The notes: generated by a model not told the origin, from the letters alone. Positions 1-9,228 are shown, counted from the stretch's first letter. The stretch: DNA of 64,000 bases from Whalleya microplaca (GCA_022497155.1 MU385728.1:310001-374000), one strand, 5' to 3'. Made by a program: numbers and translations.

Positions 1-1411
1 CTCACTTCAAGATTTCCTTTTGTCACTTTTGAAGCACTGAAGCTATATCAGCTAGTAAATCATGACGATTATTGAATCAACCTACACGACGGTGGCATTA
101 TAAGGAGCGTAGGTCTAGGATGAGGTTGCTGGGCTTGCCGAGGGAAGGAATCCTGATCCATGGCAACCAAGGTTGTAATCCACTCCACTCCACGAGAGCC
201 TCTCGTGGACAAAAGACCACTATATGTACCGTGCACGCGTGCACGTACTGTAGTATACAACGTGCCAGCCCTGTTTCCACTCCACGAGAACCTCATGTGG
301 AGTGGATTACAACCTTGATGGCAACATGCCTCACTCTATTATGGGCAATCAAGGTAATCATGCATAGAGACTTTCCAGACCCCATGTGGTCAGTAAGGAT
401 ACCACCACGGAATTGGGGTGGCGGCTGGTTCTGTGATAAACCAGTGATGTTGTTGATGTATCTGATGGTCGTTAGAATATGGGCTACTCCTGATACTATT
501 ACTGAAGTGCATACGTGTTGTGGCCGTCCGGAAATTCCCATTGACACCATATATCCATGTTACTGCAAAGCTGCCACCCTCTCTCGCGGTTAAGCATGAA
601 TGTCAGAGCTTGTTTTTGATGACTTGGCCACAAATTAGTGTAACGGGAAACTCGGGGGCTAGATTCACACTGACTGTTGTAGTGGTGTTGCAAGGAATGG
701 TGACCCTTCTGTGGGAATTACATTCCCTTGAGAGATAAAACTAGCGAGGATATCTTTTATTGATATCTCTTCTTGCTTCACGTCTAGCTTTCTCTCAGAA
801 CATGTACTGGAAGTGCGCGCATCTGGGGCGTTCAATAATCGCTGAGGGTTGAAATATGGAACATCTCGACAAGCCCCGAGTGGATCCTGAAGGAAGAAGT
901 CAAGGTCATTCAGTACTTCTTTGATCGTTGGCCCAAGGCTCCGTTCGCCATACAATATAGCTTTAGCCTACGAAGGCGGCCGTGGGCGCCGGCCAGTATC
1001 CAGGGCCGCAGTCTGAATAAGCCCGAGTTCTACTTGCATACCCTCACATTGAAATAATTCCACCAATTCTGCCTCCCTGGATAATAAGGTGGCATATATG
1101 ATATCAGATTCCGTATCAAGAGCATATAGATGTCCATTATTACCAAGACGCAAAGGCTCGTCATTGCTCATTACCGTGACTTGACTATTGGCTACTTGAA
1201 ACAGCAGCTAATACCATGTTAGAAATCTGTATAATTGTAAAGTTAAATATGAAAATACCATTCCAAAGCATATTATGTCCGGATGCCACTGTGTGGTGGG
1301 TGTATTGTGTCGAATAGATTCACTACTGGAGACCTCATTGTTGGAACCAGTCAAGGACGATACGAGGACTGGGTTTCTGTCGAGAAGTCGTGGTTTCCTC
1401 TTCATTGGCAT
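1..1411 (-). pseudogene. SNF2-family helicase relic split by a MITE
   Basis: Read from 1411 downwards, the reverse strand gives an N-terminal piece starting with ATG and ending ...CFGM. A typical intron follows (about 1214-1264), then ...QVANSQVTVMSNDEP and, after an in-frame TAG near 968-970, ...FLQDPLGACRDVPYFNPQRL, which resembles the region before the ATPase core in fungal SNF2/Rad5-like proteins. The core follows in pieces: HQKQALTFMLNRERGW (about 600-650), a frame change, then QFRGGILTDHMGSGKSL as a degraded Walker A block (canonical ADDMGLGKT), and TLLIMPPS as motif Ia at about 80-110. The 148-bp element at 169-316 separates the last two. Further stops lie at 69-71 and 60-62. At least one frameshift, several stops and an insertion mean it cannot make a helicase. 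Its 3' part runs off the window. SNF2 family is clear; the subfamily is not. Confidence 0.8.
169..316. mobile_element. MITE-like element, copy 1 (Mutator-type TSD)
   Basis: This is a 148-bp non-coding element with terminal inverted repeats AAGGTTGTAATCCACTCCAC. It is flanked by an imperfect 10-bp target duplication (159-168 and 317-326, sharing ATGGCAAC). The interior holds a perfect palindrome, GTGCACGCGTGCAC (231-244), and a subterminal hairpin built on CCACGAGA/TCTCGTGG. There is no transposase. A duplication of 9-11 bp is known for Mutator-like elements, so it was probably mobilised by such a transposase elsewhere. It interrupts the SNF2 relic. It is identical to the reverse complement of the copy at 8000-8147 except at 5 positions. 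Confidence 0.88.
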
Positions 1412-1593
1412 TTCTTGGCGATAGCTAGACTCGCATGTAATAGGATGGTCATTGTAAGGCCATGCTTTCAGGCGTTAACCGACCGTTCCATTCTGCGCTG
1501 GTTCAAAAATGAAACTTACAGACTTCACATGAAAACAAATGTATTAGGAATTAGAAAACATTGACCACATGGCCGAAAAGTACCTAGGACAAT

Positions 1594-4500
1594 TCAATTT
1601 ACCCAACCCATGTGAATATGAGATATCCATGAATAAGGATCTGGCACCGCCCGTGATGGACTGCCGCTCTCATCTGGACCGAAATCTCTGTGGGGCCCAT
1701 ATTGAAAACCGTTCGTATTCTTAATCTCTCTGCTGCGGAGTTCAAGTAGCGCGCGGTGAAGCCCATATGCAAGGCTACTCTGGCTTATACCCGTGTCAGA
1801 AAGGCTCTTGTATACGAGCTTACCAACATCTGCTGAATGATGGTCAGAGACATTCCATAGCGATGCGATAACGTTCTGAAACCCTGCTGCTAAAAAGGCT
1901 CCTGCTAGATGAATGCTTTCATCCACAAGACTGTCTACCCGAGTTATTCCCGTAGAGCAAGCTGATAGGTAGGCAAGCAGAGGCGGGCGTAGGTGCAGCT
2001 TCTCTTTTACCAGGTCTTCGATAGTTATATCACCATCGCTAACTATCAGGCAGCTTTGAAGCGGATCAGAGGCATGAGCCCTAGCATGGCCAGCAAAGTG
2101 GAATATTGTGCAATCATGCAGTCTTTCGCGAACACTACGCCTCGATGGTGTATTCTCTTTATGTACGGGTATCCAAGCTTGCAGAATTTCTGCGATAGCT
2201 TTGGATTCGTCACCGGCCTTTGGTAGACGGGGCATTCCTACTGTATACACCATAGAAGCGACAAGGGCCACATCTTGATATTGACGTTGAGCCACGGCTC
2301 TTACACTGTTCTCTGAAGCAAACTGCAAGAACTTCAGTGATGGACTGTAAGACGATATAACCCTGTCTAATACTGTTCTCCCTTCTTGATCCAAATGGTA
2401 TCCAGCAGCGTGTAGCGGTAAATAAGACATTGGACCGGTTGGCACCCAGCAAACTCGGGGCCAGTCTTTCCAGCCAAGCCCGTGAGATGAGGTCGATATT
2501 CCAAGGATATCTAAGATTGGGCCTGCCGTAGAGTCCCATAGCCACTCTAGCAAGCGGTAGGTCTCGCGCATAGATAGGTCCTTAGATTTGAGTCTTGTCA
2601 CATAATCTGAAGCTTTTTCCCGGTCTAAATGTTGCAATTGATATGTCCTTATATCATTTCCACTCACAATGAACACATCGGAACGGAATGATATATTGAT
2701 GACAACGATGTACTGGAAAGCCTTATTGCCACACAAACTCCGCGGATCCTTTGGAGTTAGGAACGCATCAAATCCGTCTACCTCTCGAATTCGGTCTATT
2801 GTAATAAGTAGGTCTCTCTCTGCTTCGTGGCGCCTCGATATACTTCGATCTATTGGTGCATCGATGCTGTCTCCGAGCTCAGGATCAGTTTCGAGCGAGT
2901 TCCATAACCATTCAAACCTCTCAGCTAGTGTTGGATGGATGCCCTTAAGATGGCTGATATCCACTCTTTGTTCAAAGCGATGATTGGTGATGAGGCACCT
3001 TCCGTGTTCCAACAGTTGTAAGGCTTCTATAGGCGTCTTTCCTGCAAGAATCGCTGCGGAGGCAGCCCTGCAGGCAAGCCCACTAAATTCTGATAAAGAG
3101 CTCTGCTGATCACGCTGAGAAACAGATCGAGGGCTGATAATTGTGAGGAGTGTAACTGCGACCTCGGCTGCTCTGTACATCCGGTCCCAGTCACTCTCAC
3201 ATGAAGATATTGCGGCCCGAAAGAGGGCACAGTTTATGCGGATCAGCGCCGGAGATGCTTCAAAGGCCATCATTTTTTCCAGTACTTCCTTAGAACGGAC
3301 GCGGTCGGCCATATTGCTTCGGCCATCTGTTTCTTGGAACCTTATTTCATAAGCCTCAGCGACGTTATATCCGATCTTAGACATCTCTGGACATTGGGAT
3401 ACTGCTTTAGCTAACGCCAATGCTTCTTCTGCATGATTTATTGCTCTGCCCAGAATGTCAAAGTTTTTTTCTTGGCTGTCTTGGAATAAGACTTTTAACC
3501 AATAGGCAAGGTGGTGATGGTTAGCGAAGCTAGAGCTTTCTAGGGTCAATGCCTTTTCGCAAAAGCTCACGGCTGTCTGTAGATCATTTAAGTCTCCCTT
3601 GACTTTATATCGTGTTCCAAAGAGGACACCGAGGTGTGAAGCATGCGATCCTTGTGTGGAGCCTTTGCCGTAAGCTTCTCTATAAGCTTCCAGACCCAGG
3701 TAGATAGCCTCGTCAAGATGCGACTGGTCTTTGAGTCTTTCATATCTGACAGACAGAACGGTCGACTTGTTTTTAAGTATGGCTTCATATTCGACATGTG
3801 TCGTAGGTACTCCATTGACTGCTTCGGTCGCGCAGTCCATAGCTCGGTTGAGATCGGCCATGCTATTGGCTTTTCGATATCTGGCTATTAAAGCCTTGCT
3901 CAGGCTGCAGAGACTCAAGCAATACTCTATAGCATTCCTCGACGATGCAGTCGACTCGATTGAGTCTTCGGCACTCATCACAGCGTCTAGGATATCCTGA
4001 CTTTGTCCTCGGCTTTGGTATCTCGCAAGAAGCAAGTCACAAAAGAGTCTCTTGTGACAGGACCACAGAGGATTTGTAGGCGAAGTGTGGCCAATGAGCT
4101 TTTGAACCCAAAAAAGTGAAGAATCCAAGTAAGATTCGTTTTTGGTGACCTGAAAACGTGTATTCAGATTGCCACTATAGGTTTGGATTACTTTGTTCCA
4201 GTCCGGTTGATCGACAAAATCCTTAATCTGGTCAACTCCTTCTTTGAGATAATCAGTGGCTGCATCAAGGTCAGCAAGATTGCAAGACAACTGGTACATT
4301 TTTTCCAGTGCATTGCCAAGATTGCATAGCACTTTCGGTCGCAGATTAGGGGTTGCATTTGTATGGGCCGCAGCGTTCTGCAGCAACTTGATAGCTTCGT
4401 CCAGTTGATGTTTCTGCCTCTTCAAGCTGTACATATCGGTCAAATAGTTCCCTAGACTCATCTCGCATACCGCCAGATCTTCTATTGATTGGTGCTCCGC

Positions 4501-5064
4501 GATTGTGATACATTGTCTTCCAAGGTGTATTGATTCCTCTAGGTCCCCTAGGGTCGAGGTTGCTAAGTATCGCTGGTTGATATAGATGCTGAGGTCAAGC
4601 ATTACGGATAGAGTAACTCTAGAAGAGTCGTGTCTTCTGGCATGCTCAAGTGCCTCTTGGCATAGGGAAATGGACCTTGAAAGATCCTGTGCCGCCCGGG
4701 AGTTTGAATAGGAAGTGTAACGAGTATATAATCTAGTCGCTAAGCCGCGGAGGATTATTGGTCGATTAGGATTCTCTAAGGGACATTGTTCGACAGATTG
4801 TTGACTGATGTCAATAGCCTTATCTAGGTCAGAGTCATGATGGGTTTGTTTATATCTCATGCCTAACCACCTCCCGATATTACTTAAGGTGCTTGGTCGA
4901 TCGACTGGACCTTCAGCCTGCAAAGACTGTTCTGCAGATTTGATAGCCAGATCAAGAAAGTGAGGAGCAGAGCTTTGTTCATACCTCCTGTAGAACATCC
5001 GACTTTTTTCAAATAGCTCCCGGGATGTTTCGCGTGTATCTTCCGTTCCGGAGGCTACAAACAT
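1594..5064 (-). CDS. TPR-CHAT domain protease-like protein
   Basis: The protein has 1156 residues in one exon. The start is taken as the first ATG (5062-5064); the frame stays open upstream to 5163 but only with GTG/TTG-type codons. About the first 640 residues form many TPR-like helical repeats (blocks such as RYKQTHHDSDLDKAI and RYERLKDQSHLDEAI). The C-terminal part is a CHAT domain: FHFAGHA carries the catalytic His (about residue 993) and LSACSTG the catalytic Cys (about 1036), followed by LAGAFLAAGFQNVIASLW. CHAT domains are caspase-clan cysteine peptidases; TPR-CHAT proteins cleave partners in bacterial and fungal conflict or cell-death pathways. Both catalytic residues are intact. It is divergent from a metacaspase about 940 bases away. 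No NACHT or NB-ARC module is visible. The target is unknown. Confidence 0.88.
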   Translation of the reverse strand: MFVASGTEDTRETSRELFEKSRMFYRRYEQSSAPHFLDLAIKSAEQSLQAEGPVDRPSTLSNIGRWLGMRYKQTHHDSDLDKAIDISQQSVEQCPLENPNRPIILRGLATRLYTRYTSYSNSRAAQDLSRSISLCQEALEHARRHDSSRVTLSVMLDLSIYINQRYLATSTLGDLEESIHLGRQCITIAEHQSIEDLAVCEMSLGNYLTDMYSLKRQKHQLDEAIKLLQNAAAHTNATPNLRPKVLCNLGNALEKMYQLSCNLADLDAATDYLKEGVDQIKDFVDQPDWNKVIQTYSGNLNTRFQVTKNESYLDSSLFWVQKLIGHTSPTNPLWSCHKRLFCDLLLARYQSRGQSQDILDAVMSAEDSIESTASSRNAIEYCLSLCSLSKALIARYRKANSMADLNRAMDCATEAVNGVPTTHVEYEAILKNKSTVLSVRYERLKDQSHLDEAIYLGLEAYREAYGKGSTQGSHASHLGVLFGTRYKVKGDLNDLQTAVSFCEKALTLESSSFANHHHLAYWLKVLFQDSQEKNFDILGRAINHAEEALALAKAVSQCPEMSKIGYNVAEAYEIRFQETDGRSNMADRVRSKEVLEKMMAFEASPALIRINCALFRAAISSCESDWDRMYRAAEVAVTLLTIISPRSVSQRDQQSSLSEFSGLACRAASAAILAGKTPIEALQLLEHGRCLITNHRFEQRVDISHLKGIHPTLAERFEWLWNSLETDPELGDSIDAPIDRSISRRHEAERDLLITIDRIREVDGFDAFLTPKDPRSLCGNKAFQYIVVINISFRSDVFIVSGNDIRTYQLQHLDREKASDYVTRLKSKDLSMRETYRLLEWLWDSTAGPILDILGISTSSHGLGWKDWPRVCWVPTGPMSYLPLHAAGYHLDQEGRTVLDRVISSYSPSLKFLQFASENSVRAVAQRQYQDVALVASMVYTVGMPRLPKAGDESKAIAEILQAWIPVHKENTPSRRSVRERLHDCTIFHFAGHARAHASDPLQSCLIVSDGDITIEDLVKEKLHLRPPLLAYLSACSTGITRVDSLVDESIHLAGAFLAAGFQNVIASLWNVSDHHSADVGKLVYKSLSDTGISQSSLAYGLHRALLELRSREIKNTNGFQYGPHRDFGPDESGSPSRAVPDPYSWISHIHMGWVN

Positions 5065-6004
5065 CTTGTGAAGGTCGATCCTTTGACCTGGACAAAGTAG
5101 GATTCTACTCAGCACATGTTTAGCGAGATAATGTGTGAGTATTAAGTACTGGCGAGGTGTCACACGGCTATTGGAGCCAAGACCTGTTGGAAGCTATACG
5201 AGAACATAAATTGGGTGTTGTTGGATGTTATTCGATACTGTTGAAATGTATGACTACCTAACAAAAGGTATGATTACCAGACGGCGGCTATGTCGGCAAC
5301 AGACTAGATATGTACCAGGAATACGTACCGCTGCAGCTGGTCTATAAAAACCTGTCGCCGAACCTCAGACTCAGATTGAAACTTAGAGAAACAAGCACCC
5401 TCAGAGGGCCTAGAGAATTATTGCTGAATTGAATATTTCCAAGCCCTGAATTACAGCCCTTGTCACACGAGGGGCTTCTGTTTACATATGAGTCGCAGAA
5501 TCATGATCTTCCACGCATTAGCGCCAGTAAGCAATGATCTCGGGATCAGTCGGATTCTTCAGAATAGCTCTCGCATGATAACAGGCATGGATTATCAGCC
5601 AGAGGGTGCACAGTCGTAATTCCACCAGTAATGTTAATGGATGTGATGATTCTTCGGCGGGAGCGGGATGGTTGTTCATATCAAGCAGGGACATCACAGG
5701 TCAGATGGCTGCGTTGTGCAACCTGGATCATCTTATGATGGTTACTCAGCGGGGGTTGATGCATGCCATCGCCACCAGCCTGCTTGAATACGGGATCGTC
5801 CGGTGTGAAGTGGCCAGAGTGCATTTTCTGGTTGGCCGGGTTAACATTTGGGCAGATTATATCTCCCCCAAGTTCGGTTCCAATATTGGCTTAACGTGAG
5901 GTGATTGAACCGAGTATTTCACACCGTTGAAAGGACAGGAAGACCCGAGATTTACTGTTGGCCCGCAGTAGCAATCCACGTGTCTCTTGAAAAACACCAT
6001 TGCA
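5065..6004. promoter_or_regulatory. shared divergent promoter region, CHAT gene and metacaspase
   Basis: This 940-base region separates the two divergent protease genes. A good TATA box, TATAAAAA, lies at 5343-5350 on the plus strand. It would suit metacaspase transcription but leaves a leader of roughly 600 bases, so a 5'UTR intron or an unrecognised upstream exon is possible. An open frame at 5606-5899 begins with GTG and resembles nothing I know. No clear TATA for the CHAT gene was seen. Confidence 0.4.
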
Positions 6005-8023
6005 ATGTCGTTGCAAGAGAGCCCCAAAACAATTTTGATTCTGATTGGGATTGATTCACATCGTGATGGCAAAATATTACTCAATCCAGAAGGGGCTCCC
6101 ATCAGTATTCCCCCACTTCGGGGCGCGGTGAACGATGTAGAAGAAATAGACAGACACATTCAGAATCATCATTATAGGGGAAAGTTGCATGTGGTCAAAC
6201 TCACGACCTCGGGGGAGCCGGCCATGTTACCAACCCGCGCGAATATTTTGAACCAATTCTCTACGGTAACGAAGAATATAAACCACGGAGACATCATCCA
6301 CGTTCATTACTCGGGGCACGGAATGCGAGTAAAGTCTGAGCATCCGTTTCCAACAGGAGAGTACGGAATTGACCTCTCCGTTGTAACTTATGACAAGTTT
6401 ATTCGAAGTCAAGAGCTGAACTATCATCTCCGGGAAATGTCAAAGAAAGGAGCCCATGTTTCTATAATGTGCGATTGTTGCCATGCTGGACGCTTCACGA
6501 GGGGTGAAGACAATGGAGACGAGGATACTATTCGGACTGTGGATGATATTGCTTGGACTATCCTTGAAGAATCCGAAGATGATATGGAGCTGGAAGAGGT
6601 CGGAGCTGAAGTCCGTGGCTGGTCCCCAATGACTCCTAAGGAAGTCTGGTTGGAGGCTACTGACTTTGATCTCTTTGCAGCCTGTGGGCTTGATCAGGAA
6701 AGCCCAGAGGATCACTTTGAAGGCAGGTGGCATGGTGTCTACACGGCTAGTTTCCTTGCTGCCTTAAAGGATGGAAACCAACCATTCACGCAGGACCATC
6801 TTCACCGCAAGCTTTCAGCGGTTCTCAGAAAAAACCATCGTGTCCAACTCCCAGTGTTTTCCGGGAGAGGCAACCGCTATTTCCTTATGGAATCAACATG
6901 GGAAGCCAGCGAAGTACCCCCACTAAGCGTAATAGATCATGGTTCTGAGAATGGTGTTGAGTGGGTAGATCTCTCTGAGGGGTGTATGCAAGGTCTCCAA
7001 GTGGGCTCAACTTTTGCTTTATATCCATGGCGGAAAGACGACTATAGTGACCGCGAAACGCGGCCTTTAGTTCAGGTGAAGGCCGTGAAAAATTTCTGTT
7101 GTCGGGCTTGTTATACTGGCCCGAGAAGACTGGACTTTGAAGTAAGTCGTGGGTCTCAAGCAGTCCCAACCAAGTACTGCGTCAACAAGCTTCCAGTGCG
7201 TCTTTCTCCATTACATTATAGGGAAAGGTCGTCGTCACTGTCTAGAGCTATTGTTCATCATGGATATAGTGACGTGATCGACTTTTCGGAGGATACTAAA
7301 CAGAGAGCCGCGTACCACATTGGAAGAAGCGAGACTGGGGATTATCAACTGCTGACTGTCGCGGACGAGGAGATCCCTAGATTCCCAGGTTCGCCTGATA
7401 TAGAGAACTTCTTATTCATGCTGTCACATCTAGCTCGTTACACGATGCTTCAAGATCTCGCAAACCCGTACAAAACTGGATTGCAGAATAGTTATGACAT
7501 CACTATGGAAGGTGATGGCTCTTGTCAGTGGGACAAGAGCAAATTACAGTCTGGGGAGCGGCCTATCCTTCAATGCGGAAAAATCCCCATAACATTCCGC
7601 AACAAATGTAGCGATACCTTATATCTGAGTGTCTTCGGCTTCACATCCAAATGGGGTGTGATGCAGATCTTTCCTTGCCCAGACGCTGGAGAGCAGCACG
7701 CCGCGATCGAATCCGGTCAAGACCGCCTTATGATATTTGGTTTGTCTATTCCATCATACTGGCCCACGGAAACCGATCATTTCTGCCGTATGAAACTGTT
7801 CATCGTTAAAAAGGGGATGCCCTTTAATTCTGTTATGCTCCGAGATCTTGAAAATGCCTCAAGAGGCGAGGAAGAGAAACAGAAGCCACTTGAACACCTT
7901 TTAGCCATGTTAGGAATGCCAGGAAGAGATTGGGGTAAGGATGAAGCAGACAAGGCTACTCCATGGGCGACATTGGACATTGAGGTTCAGGTTAAGCCCA
8001 AGGTTGTAATCCACTCCACATGA
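6005..8023 (+). CDS. metacaspase (peptidase C14) with MITE-derived C-terminus
   Basis: The protein has 672 residues in one exon. The first ATG is 6005-6007; the frame extends upstream only through TTG. The N-terminal caspase-like domain starts at ILILIGIDSHRDG. HYSGHG carries the catalytic His (about 105) and DCCHAG the catalytic Cys (about 159), the metacaspase form of the caspase dyad. A region of about 400 residues follows that I cannot assign. Metacaspases cleave after Arg/Lys, are usually calcium-dependent, and act in stress and cell death. The last seven codons (KVVIHST) and the TGA stop lie inside the mobile element at 8000-8147. Without the element and one target duplication the frame would end with one Arg codon after KP. 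The gene is still open, so it is likely functional unless the lost 3'UTR matters. Confidence 0.9.
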   Translation: MSLQESPKTILILIGIDSHRDGKILLNPEGAPISIPPLRGAVNDVEEIDRHIQNHHYRGKLHVVKLTTSGEPAMLPTRANILNQFSTVTKNINHGDIIHVHYSGHGMRVKSEHPFPTGEYGIDLSVVTYDKFIRSQELNYHLREMSKKGAHVSIMCDCCHAGRFTRGEDNGDEDTIRTVDDIAWTILEESEDDMELEEVGAEVRGWSPMTPKEVWLEATDFDLFAACGLDQESPEDHFEGRWHGVYTASFLAALKDGNQPFTQDHLHRKLSAVLRKNHRVQLPVFSGRGNRYFLMESTWEASEVPPLSVIDHGSENGVEWVDLSEGCMQGLQVGSTFALYPWRKDDYSDRETRPLVQVKAVKNFCCRACYTGPRRLDFEVSRGSQAVPTKYCVNKLPVRLSPLHYRERSSSLSRAIVHHGYSDVIDFSEDTKQRAAYHIGRSETGDYQLLTVADEEIPRFPGSPDIENFLFMLSHLARYTMLQDLANPYKTGLQNSYDITMEGDGSCQWDKSKLQSGERPILQCGKIPITFRNKCSDTLYLSVFGFTSKWGVMQIFPCPDAGEQHAAIESGQDRLMIFGLSIPSYWPTETDHFCRMKLFIVKKGMPFNSVMLRDLENASRGEEEKQKPLEHLLAMLGMPGRDWGKDEADKATPWATLDIEVQVKPKVVIHST

Positions 8024-8147
8024 GGTTCTCGTGGAGTGGAAACAGGGCTGGCACGTTACACACTACAGTACGTGCACGCGTGCACGGTACATATAGTGGT
8101 CTTTTGTCTACGAGAGGCTCTCGTGGAGTGGAGTGGATTATAACCTT
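8000..8147. mobile_element. MITE-like element, copy 2, inside metacaspase 3' end
   Basis: This is the same 148-bp element as at 169-316, in the opposite orientation. Its 10-bp target duplication, GGTTAAGCCC, is perfect (7990-7999 and 8148-8157), which suggests a younger insertion than copy 1. The central palindrome is at 8072-8085. The five differences from copy 1 are all transitions. The left end enters the metacaspase reading frame and donates its last seven codons and stop. Confidence 0.92.
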
Positions 8148-8216
8148 GGTTAAGCCCCGATAAGTGTGCACCGTTGCTCTTATTTACGGTGGCTCGAACT
8201 TCCCCTGGGATGACTT

Positions 8217-9143
8217 TCATATTATAGAATATACGTGCCAAACTTCGTCTTTCCCGTTTCCTGCACAAGATTCATAGTGGTAAAACTCTCTAATATCATC
8301 CTCTTGTATGCATCTTCCAATTTCGGTCCTAAGTGTGACAGAATCTATATCATGTTCATCACTTGGTTTGTAGTTTCCGTCATCTACATCCAATATAGCT
8401 CTAGTGCCTAAGTAGACCCTCCAGGGGAGTTCTTCCTTGAGACCAAGATTGCTAGAAGATGGGGTACGAAACCAGGAAAAGTCGACCTTTCTATATTGGA
8501 TAGCGATAATGTTCTCCCCTGGTAGTACAAAGGTACTCCCTGAGTCGATATCTTCACTGTAGCTCGCACCAACCTCAGAGTCAAGCAGAGATTCGGCGCC
8601 GCCAAGTGTAGGAATAGCACCGTGCGTTGCTACTTGAAGGACGAGTGAGCCAGGCATTCCTAACCGGAAACCCGCTTTCTTTGACTTGGCGCGCTTCAAA
8701 GTTATTTTCGCGTTCATCACTGACTGGATGCCCACAGCCATATAGGTCTTCTCTCTTCTCCTCCACATCTGTTCCAGCCATTCTCGGATAAGTTCTGAAT
8801 TACTAGCCTGAGAGAAATAATCGGCCGAATTGGATATACTTCGTGTTACGCATGCCTCGGCAGATACCATTAGTATTTCATCTTTCCGGAAACCGAAAGT
8901 TGAGCCGAGTAGAACTGAAAGTATACAAGAGGTACTACTTGATTTCGAGCTTGTAACAACACTCGTGAGGCTACCTGTCCTAGACTCTGTGATAATTGGT
9001 TTGGGGCATCCGGGTCGCTCAGGGGATGCAAATGTATCGCAGAAGTGCTTTTCGGGTCTTGTAATGTCTTCAACCAAGCGCCCTAAAGCTGTTGCTGAGG
9101 GAGGAAGTAGCGTCGTACCTATCCACGGGTTGGAGTTTGGCAT
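8217..9143 (-). CDS. conserved-type protein beside the proteases; candidate effector or substrate
   Basis: The protein has 308 residues in one exon and starts at the first ATG (9141-9143). It is tail-to-tail with the metacaspase, with 193 bases between stop codons, partly filled by the MITE. No enzyme motif, signal peptide or long hydrophobic helix is visible. The likely fold is beta-rich: an N-terminal TALGRLVEDITRPEKHFC segment, a central amphipathic YMAVGIQSVMNAKITL (about 134-149), a Gly/Ser-rich part, then FVLPGENIIAIQYRKVDFSWF (about 205-225). I recall a similar pattern in unnamed fungal proteins. The lay-out loosely recalls gasdermin-like pore formers, which in fungi and bacteria often sit beside CHAT, subtilisin or caspase-like proteases that activate them. 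That link is inference from context and pattern only. Confidence 0.75.
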   Translation of the reverse strand: MPNSNPWIGTTLLPPSATALGRLVEDITRPEKHFCDTFASPERPGCPKPIITESRTGSLTSVVTSSKSSSTSCILSVLLGSTFGFRKDEILMVSAEACVTRSISNSADYFSQASNSELIREWLEQMWRRREKTYMAVGIQSVMNAKITLKRAKSKKAGFRLGMPGSLVLQVATHGAIPTLGGAESLLDSEVGASYSEDIDSGSTFVLPGENIIAIQYRKVDFSWFRTPSSSNLGLKEELPWRVYLGTRAILDVDDGNYKPSDEHDIDSVTLRTEIGRCIQEDDIREFYHYESCAGNGKDEVWHVYSII

Positions 9144-9228
9144 TTTGTCTAATAAGGGCGTCAATCAAGAAGCAAGGACAAAGTTGAAAATAATGTAGAA
9201 ATCCAAGCACGGGGTGCCGTAGTTGTAT

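Noticed and set aside
5606..5899. 97-codon plus-strand frame between CHAT gene and metacaspase
   Set aside because: It starts with GTG, not ATG, has no recognisable family and lies in the promoter region. An unrecognised exon cannot be fully excluded.
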